Positions 37,101 to 47,776 of a stretch of DNA of 64,000 nt are shown here, piece by piece (position 1 is the first letter of the stretch; every line of letters begins with the position of its first letter). Under the pieces are notes generated by a model that was not told where the DNA came from, searched no databases, and saw only the letters and a list, made by a program, of their open reading frames with translations. Position numbers and translations under genes: made by a program. This stretch comes from Chromobotia macracanthus (taxonomy: Eukaryota; Chordata; Actinopteri; Cypriniformes; Botiidae): assembly GCA_036877525.1 (NCBI GenBank), contig JAZGTH010000063.1, positions 2,918,001-2,982,000 on the forward strand. Reading direction: 5' to 3'.

Positions 37101-39900
37101 TTTACTGACCTATATGTTGCTGCACATACATCTGTACACTTTTTATTCACTTTAATACTTGCAGTACAAGTGCACGATGGTAAGATATTTGAAGAACCAT
37201 GTTAACAGTTTCACTATTAAGTCTTACCCTTAATATCCTCTGCAGTAGCCGTGGCTTTGAAGTTCATAGCGTATAGGTCTGACACTAGAACTTTATAACC
37301 CTGATCTATCAGAGCCTCCATCGCTACATCTCGCACCGCAGCATTAAAGGAGGCGGGACTCTGGTGGGCGTAAACAATCAGTGCTGTCTTCTGTGCTGCA
37401 CACATTTAAACACACACAATTTAAGTCTTTAGATCATGGATCTGCACAAGAGTAGAAAACAGTATCAACAACAACAAGTAGGTCAACCAAATATTAATTC
37501 ATCCTCAGCAAACATGAAACATTTTTAGATCGCTGGCTAACATTCTCTAAAAAAATTATCAAAAAACTTCTTGCAGTAACGTTAGTAGAACGTTTTTTAA
37601 CAGTATATATCACGATATGTTATTCTTAAGTGGAAATTTTTAAAAATATATTTTTTTTTTGTTTTAAATGTGTGAATAATGTTCTTATGAGAAATAACAT
37701 TACTACAACCTCTAGGAAAATTGACATTTTAAATGTTTCTAGAACGTTCAAAATGACATTTGTCAAGTTTTTTATTACTTGATGGAAATGTTATGAAAAC
37801 GTTCTTACAACCTAAAGCTATTTGCTGGGTCCATATCACCTTCTGATCTTCTGAACAGGAATATTTTCTACAGCCAAAACAGGAATTTCAGGGTGTGAAC
37901 GCCATGCTAAGATAACACCATGTCTGGTGATAGCAGCAGCTTGCAAGCCACCGCAGTGTGGCTGCAATATGTTTGCAATGTTGTATAACCTGTTCTGTTT
38001 CTGCAGTATTCATACAGTGTACAGAACCAAAATATGCAGAGTCATAATGAATTGCAATACAATGCACTTGACTTGACATCTCATTTCAGGTGTGTAAAAT
38101 GAACCCATGTTACGAACCACTAATCATTATATAGTGTGTACTGTGTACTGTTTCACATACATTAAAAAACAGTAGGCAGTATATAGAGAGTACATGGAAG
38201 TCAGTTTCCTAGGGCACTTTTCTTCTACACAGTAGGCAGTAAACAGCAGTACAGTAATATTCTGTTCTAAATATAGCTACAATATATTAACTGCAAACAG
38301 ATGATTTGACAAGGGTGAGCGTTGAGCTACAAGCTGTTTTTGCTGTGGGGTACACATCCATCAGATATGTGTGGAAAAACATCCAATAATCTGTGAGCAT
38401 TTTATGAAATCCACCTGCTCATTAATGTAAATATCATGCAGTAGGAACTCAATGCATGGAAAAACGGTGAGAAGGTCAAACCAAGCATCAGAATGCAGAA
38501 GAAATGTGATTTTGACATGACGATGGTCTGAGCATCTCAGAAACAGTTTACTGGGATTTTTACACTCAACAAACTCTAGAGTTTACAGAAAACATCCAGC
38601 TGTGTGGGTGAGAAGAAGAAAAATCAAACTGATTCCTCTTGGAAAGATCGTGACAAGCAGTTGAAGAAAAGTACATATTAAAAAGCACAACATGTTAAAT
38701 TCTGATAGATTCCGAAAAGGTTCTTTGTTGGACTTTATGGGTCCATAAAGAACCTTTAACATCCTCAGAACCGTTGTGTTTCTTCTTTGTAGTGGATAAA
38801 GGTTCTACAGACTACAAAAAGGGAATTAAGAACTGGTTCTTTTAAGAACCTTTGACTGATTCTTTGCAGAACCAGAAATGGTTCTTCTTCTGGTTTCGCT
38901 GCAAAGAACTATTTTACCCAGCTAACATGTTCTGATGATGTTGGCTAATGTTCTCCAAAAGTTTTCCCAATGTTATCAAAAAAACATTCTTGCAGTGAAG
39001 TTAGTAAAAAAAAAGTTAACGTTATATCATGTTCAAAAAGTTTCATATATCATGTATCAAAAACGTTGTTAAGTTAAACATTAAATTGTTAGTGGGATGT
39101 TTTAAAAAACTGAATTTTAAAAAATAAATAACGTTCAGCAGTACCGTTAATACAATGTGCAAAACAACTGGATGTTTTGAACATAGAACTTTCAAAATAA
39201 AATGTACTTAACTGTTACTTAATGGAAACATTAGGGAAACGTTTTTACAACCTCAAATTGTTAGCTGGGTAAGCACCTTTTTTAAGAGAACACTGGCATA
39301 CCACCACCATATTTTAATCATATTCAAAACATATGCAACACTGAACGTTTCGTACAGCAGTATGATGCTGCTACTGCTATTGTCACGACTTTGATGTACA
39401 TATTGTATAATGAAAATGGAAGGTCAAGGCATAGTTTATCCAGGTATTCCTTACATACAAACAATCTGCAAAATGTACACAATATATATACAGCATACAG
39501 CAGAAATAACTGGAGTTAACAAGACAGAACAGCAAACATAAAATCTAAACACAGCCCATATTGTTGTAGGTTAGTTAGAATTGTGAAAATCATTTGAATA
39601 TAGCATTGTGTATTTCTATTTTAAGATCCAAGATAATGGAGGAGTAAAAATTTTTAGGAAAACAATGTGTTTAAAAAAAAAAATGTTATTAGACTCTATT
39701 CTAGGGGCCTAAATTCAGACCAATGCAACACAATGATTCTGACATGCATCTGAGTATCAGTACTGCATGAAAATGAAACAGTTTGTTTAATTAGCTAAAC
39801 AAAAATATGTAATTCACACTAAAGGGTAAAAAAAATGAATTCAGCCAAGCACTAACAGACATGATTAATCTCAATACAAAATGAAGAAGCACTCACCCAT
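34151..39900 (-). CDS. nqo1: NAD(P)H quinone dehydrogenase 1
   Basis: Six coding exons in transcript order: 39900-39897, 37395-37228, 36476-36346, 36251-36138, 35650-35549, 34453-34151, giving 273 residues (human 274). NQO1 is a cytosolic FAD flavoprotein that reduces quinones by two electrons and is part of the oxidative-stress response. The first coding exon holds only ATG plus one base, so the protein starts M-A-Q-K-T-A-L-I-V-Y-A-H. Flavodoxin-like landmarks are ALIVYAHQSPASFN (FAD phosphate loop), SDLYAMNF, FPLYWFNVPAIMKGWIDRVL, KKAMLSFTTGGMQSMY and GILHFCGF-type GVLHFCGFQVLAPQ. Introns 1-4 carry several MITEs. Upstream there is a TATA-like element. Human NQO1 maps to 16q22, consistent with the other genes here. 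Confidence 0.96.
34960..35335 (-). repeat. SINE tail fragments in the last nqo1 intron
   Basis: Two partial copies, at about 34965-35035 and 35250-35330, carry inverted tail words such as CATTTAGCAAATGCTTTTAT and CCAAAGTGACTTACA, matching the 12690-12870 SINE tail. Confidence 0.6.
35747..36102 (+). repeat. MITE with TTAAAGGTGCAG ends in nqo1 intron 4
   Basis: The left end TTAAAGGTGCAGGAAGTGAT with TTCTGAGAAATGC is the inverse of the right end GCATTTCTCAGGAATCTTAC with TGCACTTTTAA. The interior includes two direct copies of an ATAATATGACGG(G)AGGGGTGTT unit at about 36010-36055. Confidence 0.8.
36668..37112 (+). repeat. hAT-like non-autonomous element in nqo1 intron 2
   Basis: The left end TGTTTCTCAGCCAGAGGGTC with GGGCCCCCTGAAGGCC pairs loosely with the right end GGGGAGGCCCTGAAGTCATA followed by AAGGTTGAGA. 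Internal ORFs have no transposase similarity that I can recognise. Confidence 0.5.
37532..37830 (+). repeat. CCCAGCTAACA-type MITE in nqo1 intron 1
   Basis: Full-length copy with left GCTGGCTAACATTCTCT, internal CTTGCAGTAACGTTAGTAGA and TTCTTACAACCTAAAG, and right end TTTGCTGGGT. Other members lie at 38926, 40370, 41071, 47484, 54007 and 61895. Confidence 0.85.
38705..39300 (+). repeat. Nested MITEs: CCCAGCTAACA element inside a GGTTCTT element
   Basis: The outer element (38705-38925 and 39271-39300) has the GGTTCTTT...AAAGAACC words of the copy at 8430. It is interrupted by a 345-bp element (38926-39270) with ends ACCCAGCTAACA and TGTTAGCTGGGT, flanked by TA on both sides. The inner element is therefore younger. 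Confidence 0.85.
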
Positions 39901-39974
39901 TTTCTGTGTTAGGAGCCCTGCAGCAGAACAGAGGGGAATGAATGGGTTTCTTAGTTGTTCTCCAATCAGCTGCT

Positions 39975-39982
39975 CTTATAAG
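39975..39982 (-). promoter_or_regulatory. TATA-like element upstream of nqo1
   Basis: CTTATAAG reads the same on both strands and lies about 75 bp upstream of the nqo1 ATG, a sensible distance for a short 5' UTR. I found no perfect antioxidant-response core in the few bases nearby. Confidence 0.4.
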
Positions 39983-40369
39983 CTGCTCTCGCGTGACAAG
40001 CGCATATGATTACGTCTCTTTGGTGTCAGGTGTTGTGTAACCTCTACAGGGAGTTGGGAAGAGAAAAGAAACAAACAAAAGCTAGACCAACATGTCTAAA
40101 TGATTTACTGTACACATGCAGTGTTTTTTGTGTTACTGTGGACGTGTTTTTGCATATAAAAATACTCTGTGAACAGATTTGTTATATAACCAGTTGCCGT
40201 GCCATGCATGAGGAATCTGGCAAAATGCATGAATGCACAGGAATGTTATCTAATCTATCTTTAGCTGGAATGTCTTTATTATCCAGTACATCTTTGGTGT
40301 GTATCTTTATTAATATTACTCTATTACTGTTTATTATGGAGTAAATCCAGTGAACAGAAGACATTCTCA

Positions 40370-40656
40370 GAACATTGACTCAAAAAGTTCTGTCAAAGTT
40401 ATCAAAAATGTTCTTTCAGTTAACATTAGTAGAAAGTTTTTAACATTATATATCATACATCAAAAACATTACTCTTAAGTAGTCATAGAAAAATGTTACA
40501 GTATTGAAAAATGTTTGAATAACGCTCCTTTAACCAAACAGTAATGTTTATGCAACGTCTAAAAAACTGGACAGATATACATATCAAAGAAACTTTTAAA
40601 ATAACCTTCTTAATAGGAAAAGTTAGGGAAACTACAACCTAAAATTGTTAGCTGGG
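40370..40656 (+). repeat. CCCAGCTAACA-type MITE, left end eroded
   Basis: Carries TTCTTTCAGTTAACATTAGT, ACTACAACCTAAAATTGTTA and the right end GTTAGCTGGG. The left terminal repeat has decayed. Confidence 0.75.
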
Positions 40657-41070
40657 AAGGTTTAATTTTGCATTTAGCAATTTAAACAAAAATGGACACA
40701 ACAATTAGCTGCAGATCCATTAGGGTTTCTGCTTCGAAAATGTGGTTGAAAATTTAGTGTATATCTGTTATTTTATATATATCTGTTAGTATATATATCT
40801 GTTAGTAACATTGAAATTAGATGTTACCCCAAAAACAGCCAGAAAGGGGTTGGTGAGGGGGCAGATGTACAGATGTCTGCAGTAATGTGGAGCTGGCACA
40901 GCTTTCATGCGAGAGAGCTGAGGATCAGGTGAAACGGGATCTGGTTTAGGTGGTTGCAGCTTTGTTATGTGTTGGTTCAGTTACACTATAATTGGACATC
41001 AGGGGCAAAGGAAACTGAAACCAGTTCCAGGAAAGGAGAACAATCTGTGTCACGTGATTTATCACCTATT

Positions 41071-41345
41071 AACCAGCTAACAATTTTAGGTTGTAAGAAC
41101 GTTTCCCTTACGTTCTCATTAAGTAAAAAAATGTTATGTTCACAAAATTGTTTTAGACATTTTATTAATGTTACTCTTTGGTTATATAACCTGTTGTAAT
41201 GATATGTAAACGTTCAACTTGCAACTTAGGCATAGCATTTTGATAAATATGATATATAGTGTTAAAAATATCATTATGCAAGAACGTTTTAGATAACTTT
41301 AAGAAAACTTTTAGAGAACATTCTGAAAGCGTTGGTCTATCAGGT
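41071..41345 (-). repeat. CCCAGCTAACA-type MITE, inverted copy
   Basis: Begins AACCAGCTAACAATTTTAGG on the plus strand and runs through inverted family words (ATTATGCAAGAACGTTTTAG). The far end (about 41345) is degraded. Confidence 0.75.
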
Positions 41346-41796
41346 GTTTTCATCCAGGTTAGGTTTTTTTGCACCAGTGTGCTTAACCTGTCACACAGTC
41401 AGTTTGCAGTGTACTGTCAGCAAAACAAACGTTTGTGAAAGGTTTTCGTGTCATTATTAATACATCTTATCAATTTTCACACAAGTGCTTTTAGGACATA
41501 TTCGTGACGTCACACGTGATCACCTATGAAAGGGATAAAAGCAATACAAATATATACAATACTTTGTAATTAACGATCAAATCGTAAAAGATCTTTTAAT
41601 AATAACAGCAAACAAGATAAACTATCAATGAATAATTACCAAATAAATGTGCTTTGACAATTACGTGTTTGCACATGGCGAGTCTTGAAGTGTTTGTAAG
41701 TTTGAATCAAGTTATTTATACACACGGTCGCATATACGTAAACACAGTATAGACTATCGCAAGCTTTGTATAAAACAATAAAGAATATAATGTAAT

Positions 41797-41803
<7 letters not shown>

Positions 41804-41850
<47 letters not shown>
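41804..41850. repeat. (AT)n microsatellite
   Basis: Perfect AT dinucleotide run preceded by CACACA. Confidence 0.95.
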
Positions 41851-41852
<2 letters not shown>

Positions 41853-44509
41853 GTGCTATAATAAAACAAGCAGTGACGACACACTTTACACTCGTAAATC
41901 AGTGCGTCCGCTTCCGGGTGGGCGGGACCGGGGCTGTTTTCTGAATGCTGATTGGTGTTTGTGAGCAATCTCTGAGCGCTGATTTGTCTAAAAAATAGGA
42001 CGTGCTTGGACCAGCCAATCACAGAACTGGAACAACAACAAATAAAGTCCTTTACACAGTATGAATGAGTGTGTATCACCAAAACATGAGAAAACGTGCT
42101 TGACATAATTAAGCACAAATAAAACAGCAAACACGACAATTGTCATAATTCACCAAACGTGAATTAGGAATAATATGATTTACAAGTAATACTATTAATT
42201 ATTATTATTAATAATAATTGTTTATAAGGAGATTTTACTGAACACAATGTCACACTGCACATGGTAATGACCAGGACTGATTTATCATTTTCATTGAGAT
42301 TTGGGTTAAATGTGATTTGAAGTGTGGATATGGATCTAACCGTATGTTGGGTATCTTTTAAATGATCAAATGATTTTAGGAGTGTTTTCTTGGCCACCAG
42401 TGATGTGATTTGTGCGCTGCATTTAAAAGATGTCCGTAGAAAGCATCTGCTTTGAATATAAATGTAAATGTAATGTAAATGGTGTAAAACAAGCTTTGCA
42501 TTCTCCCTGGTTATCTCAGTTTAAACCGCTCTTAAAGAATTACTTGACTTTAGATTTTGGGGTAATTATATGTGACCAGCTCTTCATTCAGTTTAATTGA
42601 CCTACAGTACACAAAAGACAATAAAAGGGGAAGGACATACAACTGTAACCTGAACTGAACTTCTGTGAAGTTGCTTTTTATGCCTCCTAATTCAACACCA
42701 AAAAAGTCTCTTTATTGTTTTATTGTCACTTTTATTCTTTAAACATGTTTCTCTGTTTTAGTGGCTTTATTGTTTATCATAACTTATTTGTCATGACTTG
42801 TCTTGTTTTTGATCCGCAGAAAAATCACAAAAGCTCAAGTTTAGTTTTGTCGCAACAAAAGCTTAGCCTGGAGAACAGAAAAGTGTATGGATGTTTTATG
42901 TACATCAATATACAGTATGTAAATATACGAACAAAGCTGACACTGGAGTAGCTTAAGAGCAAAAGGGTTACTGCCAGTATGAAATATTTAAAGCAAATTT
43001 ACCTACTGCAGCTTTGACCCAATCAGATATAAACATGTGGGGCTGAGGAACAAGCACAATATTTCACAACTTCATTTTAATTTAACGATCTTTCTAAATG
43101 TTACACTTTAATAGTGTTTTAATGATGTGTTTTCTATATTATAATGTGTGATTACATTATCACAATTTTAAAAAAGATTTGTGATATTTTTGTGATGTAT
43201 ATCTAATTTTAATAAGGTCACGTTTCAATCAGTACACAGTGTCATAAATGCTCTAGGCAGTCAGAAAGTCACTAGCAGGTAGGAAACAAACTATATATCG
43301 TCATATTGTCCTTTTCCAGACTGAATGTACTGCTGATCTATTGGAACATGAGACAAGTCCACCTGAAAGTCCATTTATTGGTATTGTTCATTAGTTGTGC
43401 AGTTATTGTTCTCACATTCATCATCATTATATACATATCACCAACAGATTATATGCAACAACAGACAATGTAATACCTGTTACTGTATTCCCTGGCCATT
43501 GTGTATCAATCAACATTTACTCATTTTTACTCTCATTTAACGAATACAACAACATCAGAGGGCATTCTAAGAGCAACATCTGTGTTATTAAATGCAGCAT
43601 AATATCAGATTCTTCAAAGCAGAGTTGAAATACTAAAATCACCATGATCACATTATAGAGAGAAATAAATAGTATGTTAGATACTGTTTACTTATCACAG
43701 CAAACAATTAGGATAACAAAATATGGTGTATAGAGATTACATATCTATACATAAACAAACCTATGTTTATTATTATATATTATTAATATATATTTTACAG
43801 CCACACATTAGGAAGACTGTATGCTGTCATATAACATTTCTTCAGGCTATTGTTTAAGGTACTGTACAGAATACCACAGTAGTACCAGAAGATATATGCC
43901 CCAGAACAATAATCAAATAGAAATTACACAGTTTCCATCACATTTGGTAAATTTGTAATTCAAATATCAGCAAACGCATTAAAGATATGCCAAGCTTTAT
44001 GAGGTTTATCCCTCTTCAAAAACACTGCAACCATTTGTTTAGCAAATGCAGATGCCACACCTAAAGCCAAGCCCTCTTTGCATCGATTGTGTTTTAGTAA
44101 AGAACTGACCATTCCAGCTGATCATGAGATATAAGAATTATGAGCCTTCTGCATTAAAAGGTGATTGACCCTCAATACAAAGCTATTACTGACACTACTA
44201 GTAATGGTCACAGCTACACAAAGAATTATGACTAATACTAATACTAACTAATACAACAGCACACAAACAAAAACACTGAAAAAGTAACTTAACTAAAGTG
44301 TTGCTCTAACCAGTTTAATACCTGTTTTAATTATTTACTAATTTTAATTTTTGTTTTATAATGAGTCTGATTAAATCTCATTCACTTCAGCTTGGTTTTC
44401 AGTATTTTATTTGATTATTTTGTTATAGTGTGTTTTGTGGGTGTGAGTTTACAGAATTACTAGACAGCTTTAGTTAGTCTTGGAACCATCAGACGTATAC
44501 ACCTGTCTT

Positions 44510-45976
44510 TTAACAAGGTGGGTCTGGTTTTTGTAAATCCCTCCAAAACTCGACTTGGTCTCTTAAGCTTCTTGTGGTGGTGGCAATGAGTTTGGAATAT
44601 CGGCAGCGGTTATATTTTACAGGGAACACATTAAATAATCCTCCTGCTGGTGGAACAGTTAGAGAAATTCCTAAATGCCTCATGCACATTCCTAAATAAA
44701 CATCCTCTATGTAAACAGCTTTGACATATGTTGCTGCTTCCAGAAGCTTCTCTGAAAGGTCTAAAGAAAACACATATCCTAAGCCGAGAACATAGGGTGG
44801 ATACAGAGCTGGAGAGAACACACTTTTTGGGAGGAACCATTTAGATCGAGGGTCCCTCACAACCACACCACCCTTAGTTACAAGTCCAGTCATATAGTTC
44901 TGCTTTGGTGCAGACAGAAGCATGCTTACTAAGTTTTTCACATTGAGAAATATGTCAGAGTCCACTTTCATTGCATAGGAAGCATTCTGACAGAATTCAT
45001 TCAACCATTCCAGCATCACCATCGTCTTAATGGTGAGATTGTGGTAGCTGTCTAAGAAATCGCTTTGCAGGATATCATGATACGTTCTGCTTTCTTCCAG
45101 CAATCGTCCTTGAAGCTTCTCATTTTTCTGGGGAGTGGATGAACCCAACAGAAAGAGCACGCTCACGACCATGCCCTCCACCAACCTCTCCGTACCCCAT
45201 GTTGCACGAATGGCATCGCGTCTTGCTGTGTTGCTCGCAGCTACAGGTACCATCAAAACCACAAATGTGTTTTCCTTCTGGCACTTCTCTGGCTCATTTA
45301 TTACAAACTGATACTTGTGTGGATAAGTCACGTAATATCGTTCTGGAAGCATCCAGGATTCAGGAGGACTTCCTGATGACAGTAAGAGGTTGGCTGAGGT
45401 TATTGTCTCAGAAATGAATCCAACTGTTGATGCCCAGGTTTCTAATACTACAGAAGGATCAATGTAGTAAAACAGCAACAGGGCAAACAAAACGATGGAG
45501 AAGACATACGAACGCAGAGATCTGCACTGAAATCCAAATTCAGGTCTTCTCACATGTCTATGTAAAGGTGCATCCAAAAAATAAATATATACACTCTTGT
45601 TATGATTATTACACACAGTGTAAAACAAACAGCATCACACATCAGTTACATAAATAACAATAATATGTAAAATTTGCATTTATCATATTACTGCCTCCCT
45701 ATGATAAATCAAGAAATTTGTTTTCCTCATTTTGGGTAAATAAAAATGCCTAAATGTAAACATGTCAACCTGGACAGCACAAACTCTTTTTCTGCTATAC
45801 AAATGTAACTTTGCTTAACTTTTACAGTACAGCGTATTTCCCCCATATGCATTATGACTTTACACATCCAGTATTTAAAATCAAAACAGACGTTAGCACT
45901 TTAAAACAATCAAGGTTATGATGACGGCTTTGGTTATTTACCTTTGTTCTTCATTCCCTCCAATGGTTTGCACCAT
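44510..45976 (-). CDS. Beta-1,3-galactosyltransferase (GT31 family)
   Basis: The main coding exon is 45557-44510. I propose a small first coding exon, 45976-45942 (MVQTIGGNEEQ then AG|GTAAAT), joining in frame at a TAG|AC acceptor, for 360 residues. Its ATG has A at -3 and G at +4. Without it, the same frame stays open to an ATG at 45628. The protein is a type II Golgi enzyme: short cytosolic tail, membrane anchor (SYVFSIVLFALLLFYY), stem and GT31 domain with FVVLMVPVAASNTARRDAIR, TWGTE, the DxD-type metal site AMKVDSDIFLNV, YVLGLGYVFS and the EDVYLGMCMRHLGI motif. It resembles the B3GALT2-like genes expanded in teleosts. It should add galactose, or possibly another sugar, in beta-1,3 linkage to glycans; acceptor specificity cannot be read from sequence. 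Confidence 0.88.
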
Positions 45977-47395
45977 CTTTCTGCTCTTACTGAATTTTTG
46001 GAATGTAAAGCATCATCCAGTTTTCCCACATGGCTTACAACAAATTTGCAGAGTTCACTGAGAGCATATAGTGAGCCAAATCTCTTCTTTTTTGACTAAC
46101 CTGTTCCATCAATCTACCAAACCACAAACTAGTGAAAGCCAGTATCGGCCATTCTAATATAAACAAAAGAATGCAAATACCATGAGCCATGTGCATTATA
46201 ACAACGACCCTGACATTAATGAAATACAGCCGACTCTACAGGTGTGTCTTTCGCGACACACCAATAGCCTTCTGTTTGGTAACCACAGTAAATTTCCCTG
46301 AGATTTAATTTGCTGCAGATGGTCAACCCCCGGTGAGGCACATTGTGCTTTTCCATAAACATTTTACATACTTGCTATCAGGCAGTGTGGTTTTCATGGT
46401 CTACTTACAACTGCCCAGTATGACTGCACTGTGACGTAATGAAACACCTTTTATTTAATTCACATAGAGCTATTTGTAAATCAGTTCAAAAGCCAGTGAC
46501 CTGGTTCATGTGTTTCAGTATGTTTATCATGAATCATAATTCTGTGGTGGGTCTTTCAGTAAAGCATATTCATGTGGTCACAGGTAGACAGGTTCTTCAT
46601 CATTCTGAAAGGGCTCCTTACAAAACTATTGACAAAACCAACATAATAAAGAAGAAAAATGGGATATGCAAACATTACATAAGAATACACGTACATTAAA
46701 GGAATGTACATTAAAGTGCACACCATCTGACTGTATGTGAACTTTTAATAGTGGTCTACAAACAAACACAGAAGCATTGTGATGTAAATATAAAAGACAG
46801 GAAAGTTAGATGGTTCACTAAATGGTTTGATAAAGCCAAAGGTTACAAGGAAATTCTATGATACTGAAATGCACAACATAATATATATTCATATTACATA
46901 TAAAAATATATAAAGAACAAGAAAAACTCTTGCTTGTGACATGTCACTCATGATAATGTTTTATAGTGTGTCCTGTTTTAATAATTTTAATCACATTATA
47001 AATTTATGAAAAAGAGAAACACACAATAACTCACATGCACACACATACAGTAATCACTAACTAATACATATCCAAACATTATAAAGGAAATATAAAACAA
47101 ACAAGTTTCCCCAGGTTAAGATTTTTATGGAAATCTAATTCAGGGAACAAAAACCAAGACAAACATCTTTAATTCAAGGTGCTGCTTTGAGTACATGCAG
47201 AAGTCTCTTCTCTCCGACAGATAACACAAAGCTTGCTGTAAAATCACACTCTCTCTGAGACAGAATGACACTGTCTGAAGATACAGTAGCAAAATGTTGA
47301 AGGATATCAAAACAACTGTAAGTGCACAGGGAAAAGTCATCTTAGTCCTCAAGCCTTAGAGCCGTTTTGGAGAACAGAGATATGTAAATAATGGC
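45977..47395. other. Spacer between the galactosyltransferase and kcng4
   Basis: AT-rich non-coding DNA with no recognisable gene. The right end (47396-47483) holds what looks like the displaced last codons of kcng4 (see the kcng4 entry). Confidence 0.45.
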
Positions 47396-47482
47396 TCAGT
47401 TGTCACTGAAGCACACACCATCATGGCCCTTGTGTACACTATTACTGATTGTATTGGCCCAAGAGGAGGAGTGTCTGGCCAA
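47396..47482 (-). pseudogene. Probable severed C-terminal codons of kcng4
   Basis: Reading the minus strand just beyond the MITE, an open frame of 28 codons starts LARHSSSWANTI and ends FSDN at a TGA (47398-47396). Removing the element joins this frame exactly to the kcng4 frame at Gly498. The joined length would be 526 residues, close to human KCNG4 (519). The sequence is inferred to be former coding sequence, now 3' UTR. Confidence 0.6.
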
Positions 47483-47776
47483 ACCAGCTACATTGGCTAA
47501 AGTTCTTGCAGTAATATTAGGAGATATTAGGAGATAATATTTGTAATGTTATATTTCATAAATAAAAAATGTTATGCCTTTATATCGTCAAGTTGTTAGT
47601 GGAACGTTTTAAAAATGTTACAGAATTTAAAAATGTTTGAATAATTTTAATACATGAAAAAACTGAACATTTAAATGTTCCTAGAACATTCAGAATAACA
47701 TTTTTAACGTTTAACATTTTGTAACTTATTGTAAATTATAGGAAAATGTTCTTACAACCTAAAATTGTTAGTTGGG
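47483..47776 (+). mobile_element. CCCAGCTAACA-type MITE in the kcng4 last exon
   Basis: The plus strand shows CCAGCTACATTGGCTAAAGT at the left, internal CTTGCAGTAATATTAGGAG and TTCTTACAACCTAAAATTGT, and a right end GTTAGTTGGG. It matches the family copies at 37532 and 38926. The flanks carry T-runs (AAA/TTT) on both sides, compatible with a short target duplication. It supplies the stop codon of kcng4. Confidence 0.85.

Larger units (their letters stand above)
40000..44509. other. Intergenic spacer between nqo1 and the galactosyltransferase
   Basis: AT-rich DNA with MITEs (40370-40656, 41071-41345) and an (AT)n run (41804-41850). I see no supportable gene; the small ORFs are low-complexity or repeat-derived. 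Confidence 0.5.

Noticed and set aside
47752..47776. The kcng4 tail FPTNNFRL as an ancestral C-terminus
   Set aside because: The codons after Phe lie in the MITE end and repeat the family consensus, and a better-fitting open tail exists beyond the element.
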